From: JAJDNH01 sp964552395
Lineage (GTDB): Bacteria > Acidobacteriota > Thermoanaerobaculia > Thermoanaerobaculales > Sulfomarinibacteraceae
DNA: 64,000 nucleotides
NCBI GenBank assembly: GCA_964552395.1
Contig: CAZKGM010000007.1
Coordinates: 54,645 to 118,644, forward strand
Reading direction: 5' to 3'
Part shown: piece after piece, positions 45,740 to 54,693 of the stretch
How the letters are laid out: each line of letters starts with the position of its first letter
Numbering within the stretch: position 1 is the stretch's first letter
Notes under the pieces: model-generated
What the model was told of the DNA's origin: nothing
Databases searched by the model: none
The model's input: the letters and a program-made list of their open reading frames with translations, nothing else
Program-made: the position numbers and the translations under genes

Positions 45740-46732
45740 ATGGGGTTTCTCGACGAGGTCGAGGAAAGGGCGCGTGCGGCTCGGGGACACATCGTTCTTC
45801 CCGAGGGCGATGACCCACGCATCCTGGAGGCAGCTGCGCAGCTGCGAGAGCGCGAGATCTGTCGGGTGACGATCTTGTGCCCGGCCGAACGGCGTACTGA
45901 CGACCACCGGCGTCTGTCCGGTGTTGGCGTCGTGGTGGCCGATCCGGCGTCGGATCCGCGGCGGGACCGGCTGGCCGAGGCTCTCTTCGAGCGCCGCAGG
46001 CACAAAGGTATGGGGCGAGAGGATGCAGATACCGCGGTCAGTGACCCCATGTACTTCGCCTCGTTGCTGGTCGCGACCGGCGAGGCCTCGGGCTCGGTCG
46101 GCGGTGCGGTGCGGACGACAGCCGACACGGTCCGCTCGGCGCTGCACTGCATTGGACCCAAGCCCGGGCTGAAAACTGTATCGTCGTGCTTCGTGATGAT
46201 TCACGCGGACGCCCGCTGGGGAGACCGTGGGGTCATGGTCTTCTCCGACTGCGCGGTTCTCCCGGATCCCGATCCGGGCCAGCTGGCCGAGATTGCTTTG
46301 GCCGCTGCGGACACCTTCAGGCTGGTAGTCGGCGGTGAGCCGCGGGTGGCGATGCTTTCGTTCTCGACCAAGGGAAGCGCCGAGCATCCCCGCGTCGACA
46401 AGGTGCGCCAGGCCGCGGCGATCCTCGCCGACCGGGAGCCGTCATTGGCGGCCGACGGGGAGCTGCAGCTGGATGCCGCCCTGATCCCCGCCATCGGCGA
46501 GCGCAAAGCTCCGGGTTCCGCGGTCGCCGGTCGCGCCAACGTCCTCGTATTCCCGGACTTGGACGCGGGAAACATCTGCTATAAGGCGACCGAGCGCCTT
46601 GGCGGGGCGCGGGCCCTCGGTCCCCTGCTTCAAGGTCTGGCAAGGCCGGCGAACGACCTCAGCCGCGGCTGCAGCGCCACGGATGTGGTTGAAACCGCAC
46701 TGCTGACCTTGCTGCAGGCTCAGGGTTCCTGA
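45740..46732 (+). CDS. pta: Phosphate acetyltransferase (phosphotransacetylase)
   Basis: The enzyme interconverts acetyl-CoA and acetyl phosphate. The PTA_PTB fold is shown by HIVLPEGDDPRILEAAAQL at about residues 17-35, GEASGSVGGAVRTTADTVRSAL, VMIHADARWGDRGVMVFSDCAV, MLSFSTKGSAEHPRVDKV and NVLVFPDLDAGNICYKATERLGG. Length is 330 residues, the short bacterial type without the extra N-terminal domain. No ackA gene adjoins; purD follows two bases downstream. Confidence 0.93.
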   Translation: MGFLDEVEERARAARGHIVLPEGDDPRILEAAAQLREREICRVTILCPAERRTDDHRRLSGVGVVVADPASDPRRDRLAEALFERRRHKGMGREDADTAVSDPMYFASLLVATGEASGSVGGAVRTTADTVRSALHCIGPKPGLKTVSSCFVMIHADARWGDRGVMVFSDCAVLPDPDPGQLAEIALAAADTFRLVVGGEPRVAMLSFSTKGSAEHPRVDKVRQAAAILADREPSLAADGELQLDAALIPAIGERKAPGSAVAGRANVLVFPDLDAGNICYKATERLGGARALGPLLQGLARPANDLSRGCSATDVVETALLTLLQAQGS

Positions 46733-46734
46733 CC

Positions 46735-48015
46735 ATGCGCGCTCTCGTCATTGGCTCAGGGGCTCGAGAGCATGCCATCGTCCACTCGATCCGGCGCTCG
46801 GGGGGTGTTCGGGAGATCTACGCTGCACCGGGGAACCCAGGGATCGGACTGGCCGCCGACCTGCTGCCGATTGCCGCGGATGACCTGCCGGCGTTGGCGG
46901 AAGCCGCCTCGGACCTACGGGTCGACCTCACCGTGGTCGGTCCGGAGGTGCCGCTTGCCCACGGCATCTGGGACGAGTTCTCGAAGCGCGGCCTACGCCT
47001 TTTCGGGCCGAGTCGCTCCGCGGCTGTCCTCGAGGCGAGCAAGGTCTTCGCCAAGGAGTTTTGCCAGCGGCACCAGATTCCCACTGCCAAGGCCGAGATC
47101 GTCCGCACGAGCGACGAGGCGGTGGCCGCCGTACGGCGGATGGGTCTGCCGATCGTGCTCAAAGCGGATGGCCTGGCGGCTGGCAAGGGGGTGACGGTGG
47201 TGACGGCCGAGGGCGAGCTCGAAGCTGCCCTGGACGCCTACTTTGTCGAACGCCGCTTCGGAGATGCCGGGGATTGTGTCCTGGTGGAGGAGTTCCTCGA
47301 GGGTGAGGAGCTGTCCTACATGGTGATCGCCGACGGTACCCGTTTCGTACCTCTGGCAACGTCGCACGACTACAAACGGGCGAGCGACGGCGCCCGCGGA
47401 CCCAACACCGGAGGCATGGGCTCACACTCGCCGGCAGTGCTCCAGTCCGGCACCGGTAAGGAGATCCTCGAACGCATTGTCCGCCCGGCAATCTCCGGCA
47501 TGGCGGCCGAAGGACGCCCCTACCGCGGCGTGCTGTACATCGGTCTCATGCTCACCACCCTGGGCCCACAGGTGCTCGAGTTCAACTGCCGGTTCGGCGA
47601 TCCAGAGACGCAATCGATCTTGCTGCGTCTGGATGATGACTTCGCCGAGATCCTGCGCCAAGCCGCCGACGGCAGCCTGGAACAGCGGGCACTCAACTGG
47701 CGGCGCGAGGCCGTCGCCTGCGTGGTGCTCGCCGCCGAGGGTTACCCGGGAGCCGTGAAGCGCGGCATGGAGATCACCGGTATCGCTGGCGCCCTTGCCG
47801 AGCCTCGAGTCAACGTCTACCACGCCGGCACACGTCTCGACGGCGACAGTCTCGTGGTTGCCGGCGGCAGAGTGCTGTCGGTCTGCGGGCGGGGGCCGAC
47901 CCTCGAAGACGCCGTACAGACGGCCTACCGTGGGGTTCAGCACATCCGCTTTCAGGGAATGCACTACCGAACCGACATCGGTGCCGACAGCCTGGCACGA
48001 CTGGGAGGCGCCTGA
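46735..48015 (+). CDS. purD: PurD, phosphoribosylamine-glycine ligase
   Basis: PurD catalyses the second step of purine synthesis. It is an ATP-grasp enzyme of 426 residues with the N-terminal MRALVIGSGAREHAI, ADGLAAGKGVTVV, YKRASDGARGPNTGGMGSHSP and LEFNCRFGDPETQ. The purE ATG overlaps its stop by one base. Other pur genes are absent from the window. Confidence 0.96.
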   Translation: MRALVIGSGAREHAIVHSIRRSGGVREIYAAPGNPGIGLAADLLPIAADDLPALAEAASDLRVDLTVVGPEVPLAHGIWDEFSKRGLRLFGPSRSAAVLEASKVFAKEFCQRHQIPTAKAEIVRTSDEAVAAVRRMGLPIVLKADGLAAGKGVTVVTAEGELEAALDAYFVERRFGDAGDCVLVEEFLEGEELSYMVIADGTRFVPLATSHDYKRASDGARGPNTGGMGSHSPAVLQSGTGKEILERIVRPAISGMAAEGRPYRGVLYIGLMLTTLGPQVLEFNCRFGDPETQSILLRLDDDFAEILRQAADGSLEQRALNWRREAVACVVLAAEGYPGAVKRGMEITGIAGALAEPRVNVYHAGTRLDGDSLVVAGGRVLSVCGRGPTLEDAVQTAYRGVQHIRFQGMHYRTDIGADSLARLGGA

Positions 48016-48530
48016 TGAGTTCGCTCGAGGTCATGGTCCTCATGGGATCGGCTAGCGATCGCCAGTACATGGACCCCGCCGTCGCCCTTCTCGAGGAGCT
48101 GGGTGTCTCGGTCCGGGTCCACGTCACCTCGGCGCACCGCACGCCGGACCGCACCCGCGAGCTCGTGTTGCGGGCGGAGACCGAGGGGTGCAGCGTGTTC
48201 ATCTGTGCTGCCGGCATGGCCGCCCACCTGGCGGGCGCGGTCGCCGCGCTGACCCTGAAGCCGGTCTTCGGCGTACCGCTCCCGGGAGGAGTGCTCGATG
48301 GGGTCGATGCTCTCCTGTCCACCGTTCAGATGCCGGCAGGGGTCCCGGTAGCCACCTTTGCTGTCGGCTCTGCAGGCGCCAAGAACGCGGCCTACTGCGC
48401 CGCGGAGGTCCTCGCTCTGGAGCGCGGCGACCTGGCGGAAGCGCTTCGCCGGCACCGCGAGCGCGGACGCGACAAGGTCTTACAGGCGGACGCGGATGTC
48501 GCCGGCCGTGAAGCGGAGACTGAGCCATGA
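48015..48530 (+). CDS. purE: PurE class I, N5-carboxyaminoimidazole ribonucleotide mutase
   Basis: PurE moves the carboxyl group of N5-CAIR to give CAIR. MGSASDRQYM, VTSAHRTPDR and VFICAAGMAAHLAGAVAALT are the usual substrate-binding stretches, and GVDALLSTVQMPAGVPVATFAVG is present. Length is 171 residues. Class I PurE normally needs a PurK partner, not present here. It overlaps purD and the next gene. Confidence 0.93.
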   Translation: MSSLEVMVLMGSASDRQYMDPAVALLEELGVSVRVHVTSAHRTPDRTRELVLRAETEGCSVFICAAGMAAHLAGAVAALTLKPVFGVPLPGGVLDGVDALLSTVQMPAGVPVATFAVGSAGAKNAAYCAAEVLALERGDLAEALRRHRERGRDKVLQADADVAGREAETEP

Positions 48531-49222
48531 CCTGCTGCCTCGCGGGCTGCGCCGTCCCTTCGCTGGAGGAGGACTGGGTGCGTGTCACGGTCGATCCGGA
48601 CCTGCCCGCCCTACCCTGCCGGCATGGTGGAACGACGGTAGGCCACGGCGATGAGGTGGTGGTTGAAACCGTCGACGGTCCTTTTCTGGGGCGCGTCACC
48701 CTCTTCGCTCCGCCCGTGTTGAGGCCGCCGCGCCAGCTTGCTGGGAAGATCGTTCGCCTGGCCGACGACGATGACCGGCGCCAGCACGAAGCGGTCGGTG
48801 GGATCGAGGAGGAGATGACGCGTGCTCTGAGGCGTCGGATTCATACCCTCGATCTCGACATGAGGCCGCTGAAAGTACGGGTCCCGCTGAGCGGTCGGAA
48901 GGCCATGGTGTACTTCACGGCGGAGCAAAGGGTCGACTACAGAAGGCTGGTACGCGAGCTCGCCAAGAGCTTCCGCCGGCGCATCGAGATGCGCGCGATC
49001 GGGGTTCGCGACGGTGCCAGAATCATCGGCGGCCTTGGGCCGTGCGGGTGCAGCCTGTGTTGCTCGACGTTCATGGGTCGCTTCCACTCGGTGACGGTGC
49101 GAATGGCGAAGCGGCAGAACCTCAGCCTCAACCCGGCGAAGATATCGGGGATGTGCGGTCGACTCATGTGCTGTCTGTCGCACGAGGTCGAGCAGTATCC
49201 GTCTCGAAACCGGAAGAGCTGA
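48527..49222 (+). CDS. ricT: PSP1-domain protein (RicT/YaaT family)
   Basis: In Bacillus, RicT is part of the RicAFT complex that binds Fe-S clusters and aids mRNA processing. Here the 231-residue protein has the PSP1 core with LDLDMRPLKVRVPLSGRKAMVYFTAEQRVDYR and two Cys clusters, GPCGCSLCCSTFMG and SGMCGRLMCCLSHE. An N-terminal extension carries further cysteines (CCLAGCAV). It overlaps purE by 4 bases. RicA and RicF are not seen. Confidence 0.87.
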   Translation: MTCCLAGCAVPSLEEDWVRVTVDPDLPALPCRHGGTTVGHGDEVVVETVDGPFLGRVTLFAPPVLRPPRQLAGKIVRLADDDDRRQHEAVGGIEEEMTRALRRRIHTLDLDMRPLKVRVPLSGRKAMVYFTAEQRVDYRRLVRELAKSFRRRIEMRAIGVRDGARIIGGLGPCGCSLCCSTFMGRFHSVTVRMAKRQNLSLNPAKISGMCGRLMCCLSHEVEQYPSRNRKS

Positions 49223-49400
49223 AACCCGTACCTTCCAGCACCGGTTCCTCCGCCGCTCCGATAGAACGGGAACCCGGCTCCGAAGGGAGCGCCTCCAACT
49301 CGCGGAGGAGGAGTGGCTCGAGTTTTGCTAAGCTAGGAGAAAGGGAACCACAGCCGCCCCAGCCGCAGTGGCCGCAGGAGAGGGCTCGAGGAGACCGACG
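49223..49400. other. Intergenic region before the hfq-like gene
   Basis: No gene is supported. TAAGCT at 49329-49334 within TTTTGCTAAGCTAGG resembles the -10 form used elsewhere in the window, but no good -35 is found. GAGGAG near 49389 serves the next start. Confidence 0.4.
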
Positions 49401-49745
49401 ATGCCTGATCGCAAGCTGATACGTCCGTCATTGACGCAGATGATGGAGCGCTACCCGAACCGTACGACCGGTCGTCGCAAGCAGGTTCCTGCCGAGCAGA
49501 CGAACGCCGAGAACTTCTACTATCTCAAGCAGATGCAGGCTAGGACGCCGATGGTCGTGGTGCTCATGGACGGCACCGAGCTCGCGGGCTGGATCGAGTG
49601 GTACGACAAGACCTGCATCAAGCTCAACCGCAGCGACGCGCCGAACCTGCTGCTATTCAAGCATGCGATCAAGTTCATGTTCAAGGAAGAGGAGCTCCAC
49701 ACGCGTCGGCGGCGCCGGTCATCTTCGCGCCCATCCACTTCGTAG
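49401..49745 (+). CDS. Hfq-like (Sm-fold) RNA-binding protein, divergent
   Basis: The central part, residues about 33-96, follows the Sm fold: ENFYYLKQMQARTPMVVVLMDGTELAGWIEWYDKTCIKLNR and LLLFKHAIKFMF, where FKHAI matches the Hfq YKHA(I) motif. Unlike standard Hfq there is a basic N-terminal extension of about 30 residues and an Arg/Ser-rich tail (RRRRRSSSRPSTS). Length is 114 residues. Binding of small RNAs is inferred from the fold. It follows a RicT-like gene, so two RNA-handling proteins lie side by side. Confidence 0.8.
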   Translation: MPDRKLIRPSLTQMMERYPNRTTGRRKQVPAEQTNAENFYYLKQMQARTPMVVVLMDGTELAGWIEWYDKTCIKLNRSDAPNLLLFKHAIKFMFKEEELHTRRRRRSSSRPSTS

Positions 49746-49792
49746 CGTGCCAGTCTGACACCGAGCCCCGCGCCCGCGGCGGCGCCTGTTTC

Positions 49793-51061
49793 CTACAGCC
49801 GACGGTCGTGGGGGATAAGTGCGTCGAAGAGCTCCAGCGGCGCCAGCAGGCGCGGTTGCCCGAAGGTATCGGCAGGCAGGTCGCGGACCATGTGAAGCGC
49901 ACGGTGGGCGATGTAGGCGAAGTTGTCGCGGACGTGCAGCGCGCCTCGGCTACGGTACATGCTGTTGAGGACCTGCAGTTGCTGCTCCAGCGTCACCTCG
50001 GCGCTGAGGTCGGCCACCGAGTCGCGGTAGAGCCTGGAGGTCGGAGGGTGCCTGCGCGTCGGCAGCCCAAGTACCGAGGTCTCGAGGCTTGCCAGCTCGG
50101 CCAGGACCGGATCCAACGGTCGGTCACCGGGTCGAGACGGAGGCTGCAGCAGGATTGGCCGGCGCTCGCAGTTGGCGCGGTGGATCCGCTGGTCCTCGAC
50201 GATCCAGCCGAGGTTGACGAGCTGGAGGTGGGTCGAGACGGACTGCATCAGGTACTCGACAAAAGGCCGGATCGCCTTCTCGTACGACTCCTCCACGCCG
50301 TTGAACATATTGAGCACGAAGTGCACCGCGAAGGTCTGGACCACCGACGAGATCGCCTCGAGGTATGGGTTCTCCCCGAGGGCCTGATAGAGGTCGTGCA
50401 GGAAGGCGTCGAGGTTCGGGAGACGTTCCTCGTACACGTCCTCGACCTGGTCTAGCAGCTCGTTGACCAGCCGGTGGTGGCTGCGCGGGTCACCGGCATC
50501 GAAGACCGGGGAACCCTCTGCAAAAAGGATCCTCAGCTTGCGGAACAGCAGGCTCTTGACGATGTCTCCGGCGGCAATGGTGGCCGCCGGATGGTGGGGA
50601 GTGAAGACCAGGATGCCCGAGTTCGACAGCGGCAGGAAATCCAGGATGCTGCTGTCGAGGCCGGCGCGAAGGTCAAGGATGATGAACGAGGCGGGGAGCT
50701 GGTTGATGGCGTGAATCAGCTTCCACCGCGCCGCGTCGGAGAGGTTCGTGATCTCCTCTATGGCATGCCTCGGTGCGGCGACGAAGGCGAACTGGCTGAA
50801 CAACCCGTCGCGGTCGAGGCGTCCGTCCACCGTGCTCAAGCAGTCGAGGAGGGGCCGGTCATGCCGGAAGAAGTGGTAGAGGTCGTGTGAGACGTTCACA
50901 TCGAGCGTGTTGCGGACGGAAGATGTTCCTGTGTCGAGGTCGACCAGGATCGTGGGAGCGATCCGCGACAACGTGAGGGCGAAGTTCACGGCGAAGGTCG
51001 TCTTGCCGACGCCGCCCTTGCCCGATGACACGGTTATGATCCGCCGCACGATACGTTCCAA
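49793..51061 (-). CDS. MinD/FlhG-like P-loop ATPase with long C-terminal region
   Basis: The N-terminal 270 residues are a MinD/ParA-type ATPase: SSGKGGVGKTTFAVNFA (deviant Walker A, 15-22), DLDTGTSSVRNTL and FIILDLRAGLDSSILDF. The remaining 150 residues have no family I recognise. There is no amphipathic MinD membrane tail, no MinC/MinE and no flagellar genes near, so the partner is unknown. The start is uncertain: TTG at 51061 touches GAGGAGG, while GTG at 51049 is 13 bases away. It follows udk by 23 bases. Confidence 0.72.
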   Translation of the reverse strand: MERIVRRIITVSSGKGGVGKTTFAVNFALTLSRIAPTILVDLDTGTSSVRNTLDVNVSHDLYHFFRHDRPLLDCLSTVDGRLDRDGLFSQFAFVAAPRHAIEEITNLSDAARWKLIHAINQLPASFIILDLRAGLDSSILDFLPLSNSGILVFTPHHPAATIAAGDIVKSLLFRKLRILFAEGSPVFDAGDPRSHHRLVNELLDQVEDVYEERLPNLDAFLHDLYQALGENPYLEAISSVVQTFAVHFVLNMFNGVEESYEKAIRPFVEYLMQSVSTHLQLVNLGWIVEDQRIHRANCERRPILLQPPSRPGDRPLDPVLAELASLETSVLGLPTRRHPPTSRLYRDSVADLSAEVTLEQQLQVLNSMYRSRGALHVRDNFAYIAHRALHMVRDLPADTFGQPRLLAPLELFDALIPHDRRL

Positions 51062-51084
51062 TCCTCCTCAGCGAAGCGATGCCG

Positions 51085-51720
51085 TCAATCTCGAGCGCTG
51101 TCTTGGCGGTCCAAGAGCTGCTGGATGCGGCTGATCACGAGGTCCAACGCAACAATATTATGCCCGCCCTCTGGAATAATCACATCGGCCCAACGCTTGG
51201 ACGGCTCCACGAACTCCAGGTGCATGGGGCGGACCGTCTCGAGATACTGGTGGACGACGCTTTCCACCGATCGCCCGCGCTCCCGAACGTCCCGCCGGAG
51301 ACGCCGGATGAAGCGGATGTCGGCGTCGGTATCGACGTAGAGCTTGATATCCATCAGGCTCCTCAGGGCAGGTTCGGCGAGGACCAGGATCCCCTCGACG
51401 AGGATCACCGGCCGTGCCTGCATCCGCTCGACCTGTCTGGAACGAACATGCCTGGTGAAGTCGTACACCGGCAGCGGCGCCGCCTCGCCCCGCCGCAGGG
51501 AGCTCAGGTGCTGAACCATGAGCGGAGTGTCGAGAGCCAGCGGGTGGTCGAAGTTGTGGTGGGCGAGCTCGTGCTCGGACAGACCGGCCAGGTCGAGGTA
51601 GTAGCGGTCATGAGTCAGGACCATGATGTGGTCGCCGCCTACCCTGCGGACAATCTCGGCGGCAACAGTTGTCTTCCCCGAGCCCGTGCCGCCGGCGACT
51701 CCTATGACCAGGGTTTGCAT
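51085..51720 (-). CDS. udk: Uridine kinase
   Basis: The enzyme phosphorylates uridine and cytidine in nucleoside salvage. The P-loop VAGGTGSGKTTVA starts at about residue 8; DRYYLDL, NFDHPLALD, YDFTRHVR and VILVEGILVL are characteristic. Length is 211 residues from the ATG at 51720; a GTG at 51738 is in frame. It lies on the minus strand between the TPR gene and the MinD-like gene. Confidence 0.93.
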   Translation of the reverse strand: MQTLVIGVAGGTGSGKTTVAAEIVRRVGGDHIMVLTHDRYYLDLAGLSEHELAHHNFDHPLALDTPLMVQHLSSLRRGEAAPLPVYDFTRHVRSRQVERMQARPVILVEGILVLAEPALRSLMDIKLYVDTDADIRFIRRLRRDVRERGRSVESVVHQYLETVRPMHLEFVEPSKRWADVIIPEGGHNIVALDLVISRIQQLLDRQDSARD

Positions 51721-51810
51721 CGGCAGCACGCGTGGCACGAAGGAGACGCCACGGTCGGGCGCGAACCCTGGCTCGCGCCTGCTCTCGGGGTGGCTCCCGG
51801 CATTGCCACG

Positions 51811-52746
51811 CTACAGATACTTGAGTGTGTCTTGGACGGTCTTCGCATTCGGCCCGTCTGGCGCAACCTTCAGGTAGTGCTGCAGCTTCTCCTTGGCGCC
51901 GGCCATGTCACCGCTGCGCAACAGGAGCATGCCGTACTCGTAGAGACACGACGGGAAGTCGGGATCCGCCTTGAGGCACTTCTCGAGCAGCGGTTTGGCG
52001 TGCTCGTCGTCCATCTTGTTCAGATACGTCGCCGCCTCGTTGAAGGCCGTCGCCGGATCGTCGGGGTTGAGGCTCTGGTAGCGCTTCATGTACTCGGCGT
52101 TCTTGGCCTTGTCTCCGACCTCCTTGCTGGCGTTGGCCGCCACGGCCAGGCACCGAATCTGCTCATCGTCGAGAGAGAGGCACTTCTCGGCGTCGGTCAA
52201 GGCCTCCTTGAAGTCCTTGGCGTCGAAGGCGAGCTCGGAAAGTGCGACCCACGCCGATACGAGATTGTCCTTGGCGGCCACGGCCTCCCGGAACTTGGCG
52301 CGGGCGGCGGCGCGGTCGCCCTTGTCGAGCAGCGCGCGTCCCTCCTCCATCTCCTTGTACCCCGGCTGCGACAGGAGCTTGGTCTTCTCGGCCTCCATCA
52401 TCTGTGCCTGAGTCTCGAGCTTGAAGTCGAAGACGTTGTCGGTGCTGCCGGCCTCGACCTTGATGTGTTGCTCGACCGCGATGCGGCCGGGGGCTTCGAC
52501 ATGAAACAGGTAGTGCCTGGTGGCGTCGAGGATCAGCACGGAGTACGAGCCGTCCTCCTTGACGTTGATGACTTTGTTGAAATCGGACATGTCACTCGAT
52601 GTGATGGTTATGACCGCGTTCGGAACCGGCTTTCCGTCCGCGTCGACGACGTTGCCCTTGATGAAGGCCTGGGTGCGGGCAAACGCCGCGGTCGCCACGA
52701 GCAGCCCCACCAGGAGGGTCAGGATCGAGACTCTCTTCATGCTCAC
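51811..52746 (-). CDS. Secreted TPR protein with carboxypeptidase-regulatory-like domain
   Basis: A signal peptide (about residues 3-24, KRVSILTLLVGLLVATAAFA) precedes a carboxypeptidase-regulatory-like beta domain (IKGNVVDADGKPVPNAVITITSSD, about 30-110) and then four to five TPR-type helical repeats (about 130-300). The GTG at 52746 lies 8 bases after GGGAGG and gives 311 residues; the ATG at 52740 is the alternative. No enzymatic motif is seen. A role in envelope assembly or protein interaction is inferred. Confidence 0.82.
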   Translation of the reverse strand: MSMKRVSILTLLVGLLVATAAFARTQAFIKGNVVDADGKPVPNAVITITSSDMSDFNKVINVKEDGSYSVLILDATRHYLFHVEAPGRIAVEQHIKVEAGSTDNVFDFKLETQAQMMEAEKTKLLSQPGYKEMEEGRALLDKGDRAAARAKFREAVAAKDNLVSAWVALSELAFDAKDFKEALTDAEKCLSLDDEQIRCLAVAANASKEVGDKAKNAEYMKRYQSLNPDDPATAFNEAATYLNKMDDEHAKPLLEKCLKADPDFPSCLYEYGMLLLRSGDMAGAKEKLQHYLKVAPDGPNAKTVQDTLKYL

Positions 52747-52783
52747 GATAAGCACCTCCCACGTGCCGCAGCACGCTACGTCG

Positions 52784-52812
52784 AGAATACTCTCTTCTCC
52801 CGCCGGTCTCAA
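52784..52812 (-). promoter_or_regulatory. Promoter of the TPR protein gene
   Basis: On the minus strand TTGAGA (52812-52807) and TATTCT (52789-52784) are 17 bases apart, predicting a start near 52777 and a leader of about 31 bases. The -35 lies in the loop region of an inverted repeat CGCCGGT (52801-52807)/ACCGGCG (52817-52823) that may also end the upstream gene. Confidence 0.55.
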
Positions 52813-52838
52813 CGGTACCGGCGTTTCCGGCCGGGCCT

Positions 52839-53741
52839 CTAGCCTCCCAGCCCGACCATGGCCCGCATGACATGGCGGGCGACGGTCGGGTTTTCCCGCA
52901 GGCGGCGCATCGAGTACGGGTACCAGTCGCGCCCGTAAGGCACATAGACACGCAGCCGGTGGCCGTGGTCGAGAATGATCCGCCTCAGGTCCGGGTCGAC
53001 CCCCAGCAGCATCTGGAACTCGTACTCCTGCGGCGTCAGCCGGAGCCGGTCGACAGCCTCCATCCCGGCCCACACCAGGTGCTCGTCGTGGGTCGCGATT
53101 CCCACGTAGCATCCTGCGCCCAGCAGCTTGTCCAGAGCCGCCATGAAGTTCGCACGAATGGTGTCGAAGTTCTTCCAGGCGATGGCTCGCGGCTCCCGGT
53201 AGATCCCCTTGCAGAGGCGGATGTTCGGCTTGAGGTGAAGAAGGTCCCCGATATCGGCGAGTGTCCGCCGCATGTAGGCCTGAACCACTGCCCCAACGTT
53301 CCCATGAGCCTCCTGCAGCTCGTGGAAGATGCGCAGTGTGGCGTCGGTGGCGGTGTGGTCCTCCATGTCGATACGGATGAAGTTGCCGCGGCTCTTGGCG
53401 CCGTCGACGATGCGGGCAATGTTGTCGCGGCAGAATCTCTCATCGATGCGTAGCCCGAGCAGGGTCGGCTTGATCGAGACGTTGCAGTCGAGACCCTCGC
53501 TCTGGATCACGTCGAGAACCCTCAGGTACTCCTGAATGGCCTCCTCGGCCTTGTCGCGCGCCTGGACCTCCTCACCGAGAACGTCCATCGTCGCCATCGC
53601 GCCCTCATCGTTGAGCGTGCGGACGGTATGCACGGCGTCGTCGAGGGTCTCGCCGGCGACGTAGCGACGCGCCACCCGACCCACGATGCGCTTGGGAACT
53701 AGCGGCATGCCGTGCTTGATCATGGAGTCGAAAAGGCTCAT
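52839..53741 (-). CDS. Proline dehydrogenase (monofunctional, FAD-dependent)
   Basis: The enzyme oxidises proline to pyrroline-5-carboxylate and passes electrons to quinone. The TIM-barrel signatures IRIDMEDHTATDATL, LKPNIRLCKGIYREP, GIATHDEHLV, YEFQMLLGV and RVYVPYGRDWYPYSMRRL are all present. Length is 300 residues, the single-domain form. The ATG at 53741 overlaps the comF stop by 4 bases. No P5C dehydrogenase gene is near. Confidence 0.92.
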   Translation of the reverse strand: MSLFDSMIKHGMPLVPKRIVGRVARRYVAGETLDDAVHTVRTLNDEGAMATMDVLGEEVQARDKAEEAIQEYLRVLDVIQSEGLDCNVSIKPTLLGLRIDERFCRDNIARIVDGAKSRGNFIRIDMEDHTATDATLRIFHELQEAHGNVGAVVQAYMRRTLADIGDLLHLKPNIRLCKGIYREPRAIAWKNFDTIRANFMAALDKLLGAGCYVGIATHDEHLVWAGMEAVDRLRLTPQEYEFQMLLGVDPDLRRIILDHGHRLRVYVPYGRDWYPYSMRRLRENPTVARHVMRAMVGLGG

Positions 53742-54463
53742 GCCAACAACCTCCTCGGGTCGGGCGCCAGGCTCAGCGCCGCACAAGCGACGGCCTCGGC
53801 ACCCCCGGCCAGCAGCGCCTCGGTGGCTCTGCGGAGGGTCGTTCCGGTCGTCACCACGTCGTCAACCAGCAATACCGAGCCGGCACAGGAAAGACCCCGG
53901 AGAGCGAACGAATCCCGTTCGAGCGCCCTGCGCTGGGCGCGGGTGCGCCCCGCCTGGCGCTTGCCGCCGCGACGGCGAAGCAGTCGGGCGAACGGCACGC
54001 CGACCCCGCGGGCGACCTCTCGCGCCAGAAGCTCGGCCGCCGACCACCCGCGGCGAAGGCGATGGACGGCATGCGACGGCACAGCCGTCACCACGTCGAT
54101 GTCGGTCGCCAGCCCGCTGGAGGCGACTCGTGATGCCAGCCGCTGCCCCAGCTGGCGCGCAAGCTCGTCGTGTCCATGATGCTTCAGGGCGAGGAGCGCC
54201 CGTCGGAGGGTGCCGTCGTACTCGCCCCACACCACCGTTGCTCGTTGCGGAGGTGGTGCTGAGATGCACGAGAGGCAGTCGTCGCCGGGCTCCGCTGCCG
54301 GACCTCCGCAGCGCCCGCAGCGGACACCCGCCAGCGGCACCACGGTACTCCAGCACCGGGGGCACAGTCCCCGCTGCCCGGCGCTCAGCATCTCCTCACA
54401 CAGGATACACAGGCTCGGGAGCAGGGTCTCGACGAGCCGAGCAGGTCGCGTCCAGACACCCAC
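53738..54463 (-). CDS. comF: ComF-family phosphoribosyltransferase-like protein
   Basis: ComF homologs support DNA uptake in competent bacteria, but many non-competent species carry them. The N-terminus has zinc-finger pairs CILC, CPRC, CGRC and CLSC in the first 75 residues; the PRTase domain ends with the phosphoribosyl-binding loop VLLVDDVVTTGTTL. A GTG at 54463 gives 241 residues and lies 7 bases after TACGAT (54476-54471 on the minus strand), so it may be leaderless. It is coupled to proline dehydrogenase by ATGA. Confidence 0.85.
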   Translation of the reverse strand: MGVWTRPARLVETLLPSLCILCEEMLSAGQRGLCPRCWSTVVPLAGVRCGRCGGPAAEPGDDCLSCISAPPPQRATVVWGEYDGTLRRALLALKHHGHDELARQLGQRLASRVASSGLATDIDVVTAVPSHAVHRLRRGWSAAELLAREVARGVGVPFARLLRRRGGKRQAGRTRAQRRALERDSFALRGLSCAGSVLLVDDVVTTGTTLRRATEALLAGGAEAVACAALSLAPDPRRLLA

Positions 54464-54693
54464 GCGCGGTATCGTACCAGAATTCACAACCTGAATACCC
54501 TGGGGTACGGGCCGAGGCGACGATCGCATCCTTGAGACGCGGTTTCATGGGCCGCGCTTCCTCGGCGCGCAGTCGGCCAGGTCCCACCCCCGCCGTCCTC
54601 TGCACGGATGAAGGTCGCGGCCGCCCGCTATACTGCGCGCGACACGAGGAAGGTCCGCAGCGGCAGGCCATCTCGTCCGCAGAGGGGAGATCG

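Noticed and set aside
53686..54693. Long plus-strand frame opposite comF and proline dehydrogenase
   Set aside because: Only the part from 54694 has a ribosome site and protein-like composition; the rest is antisense to well-supported genes.
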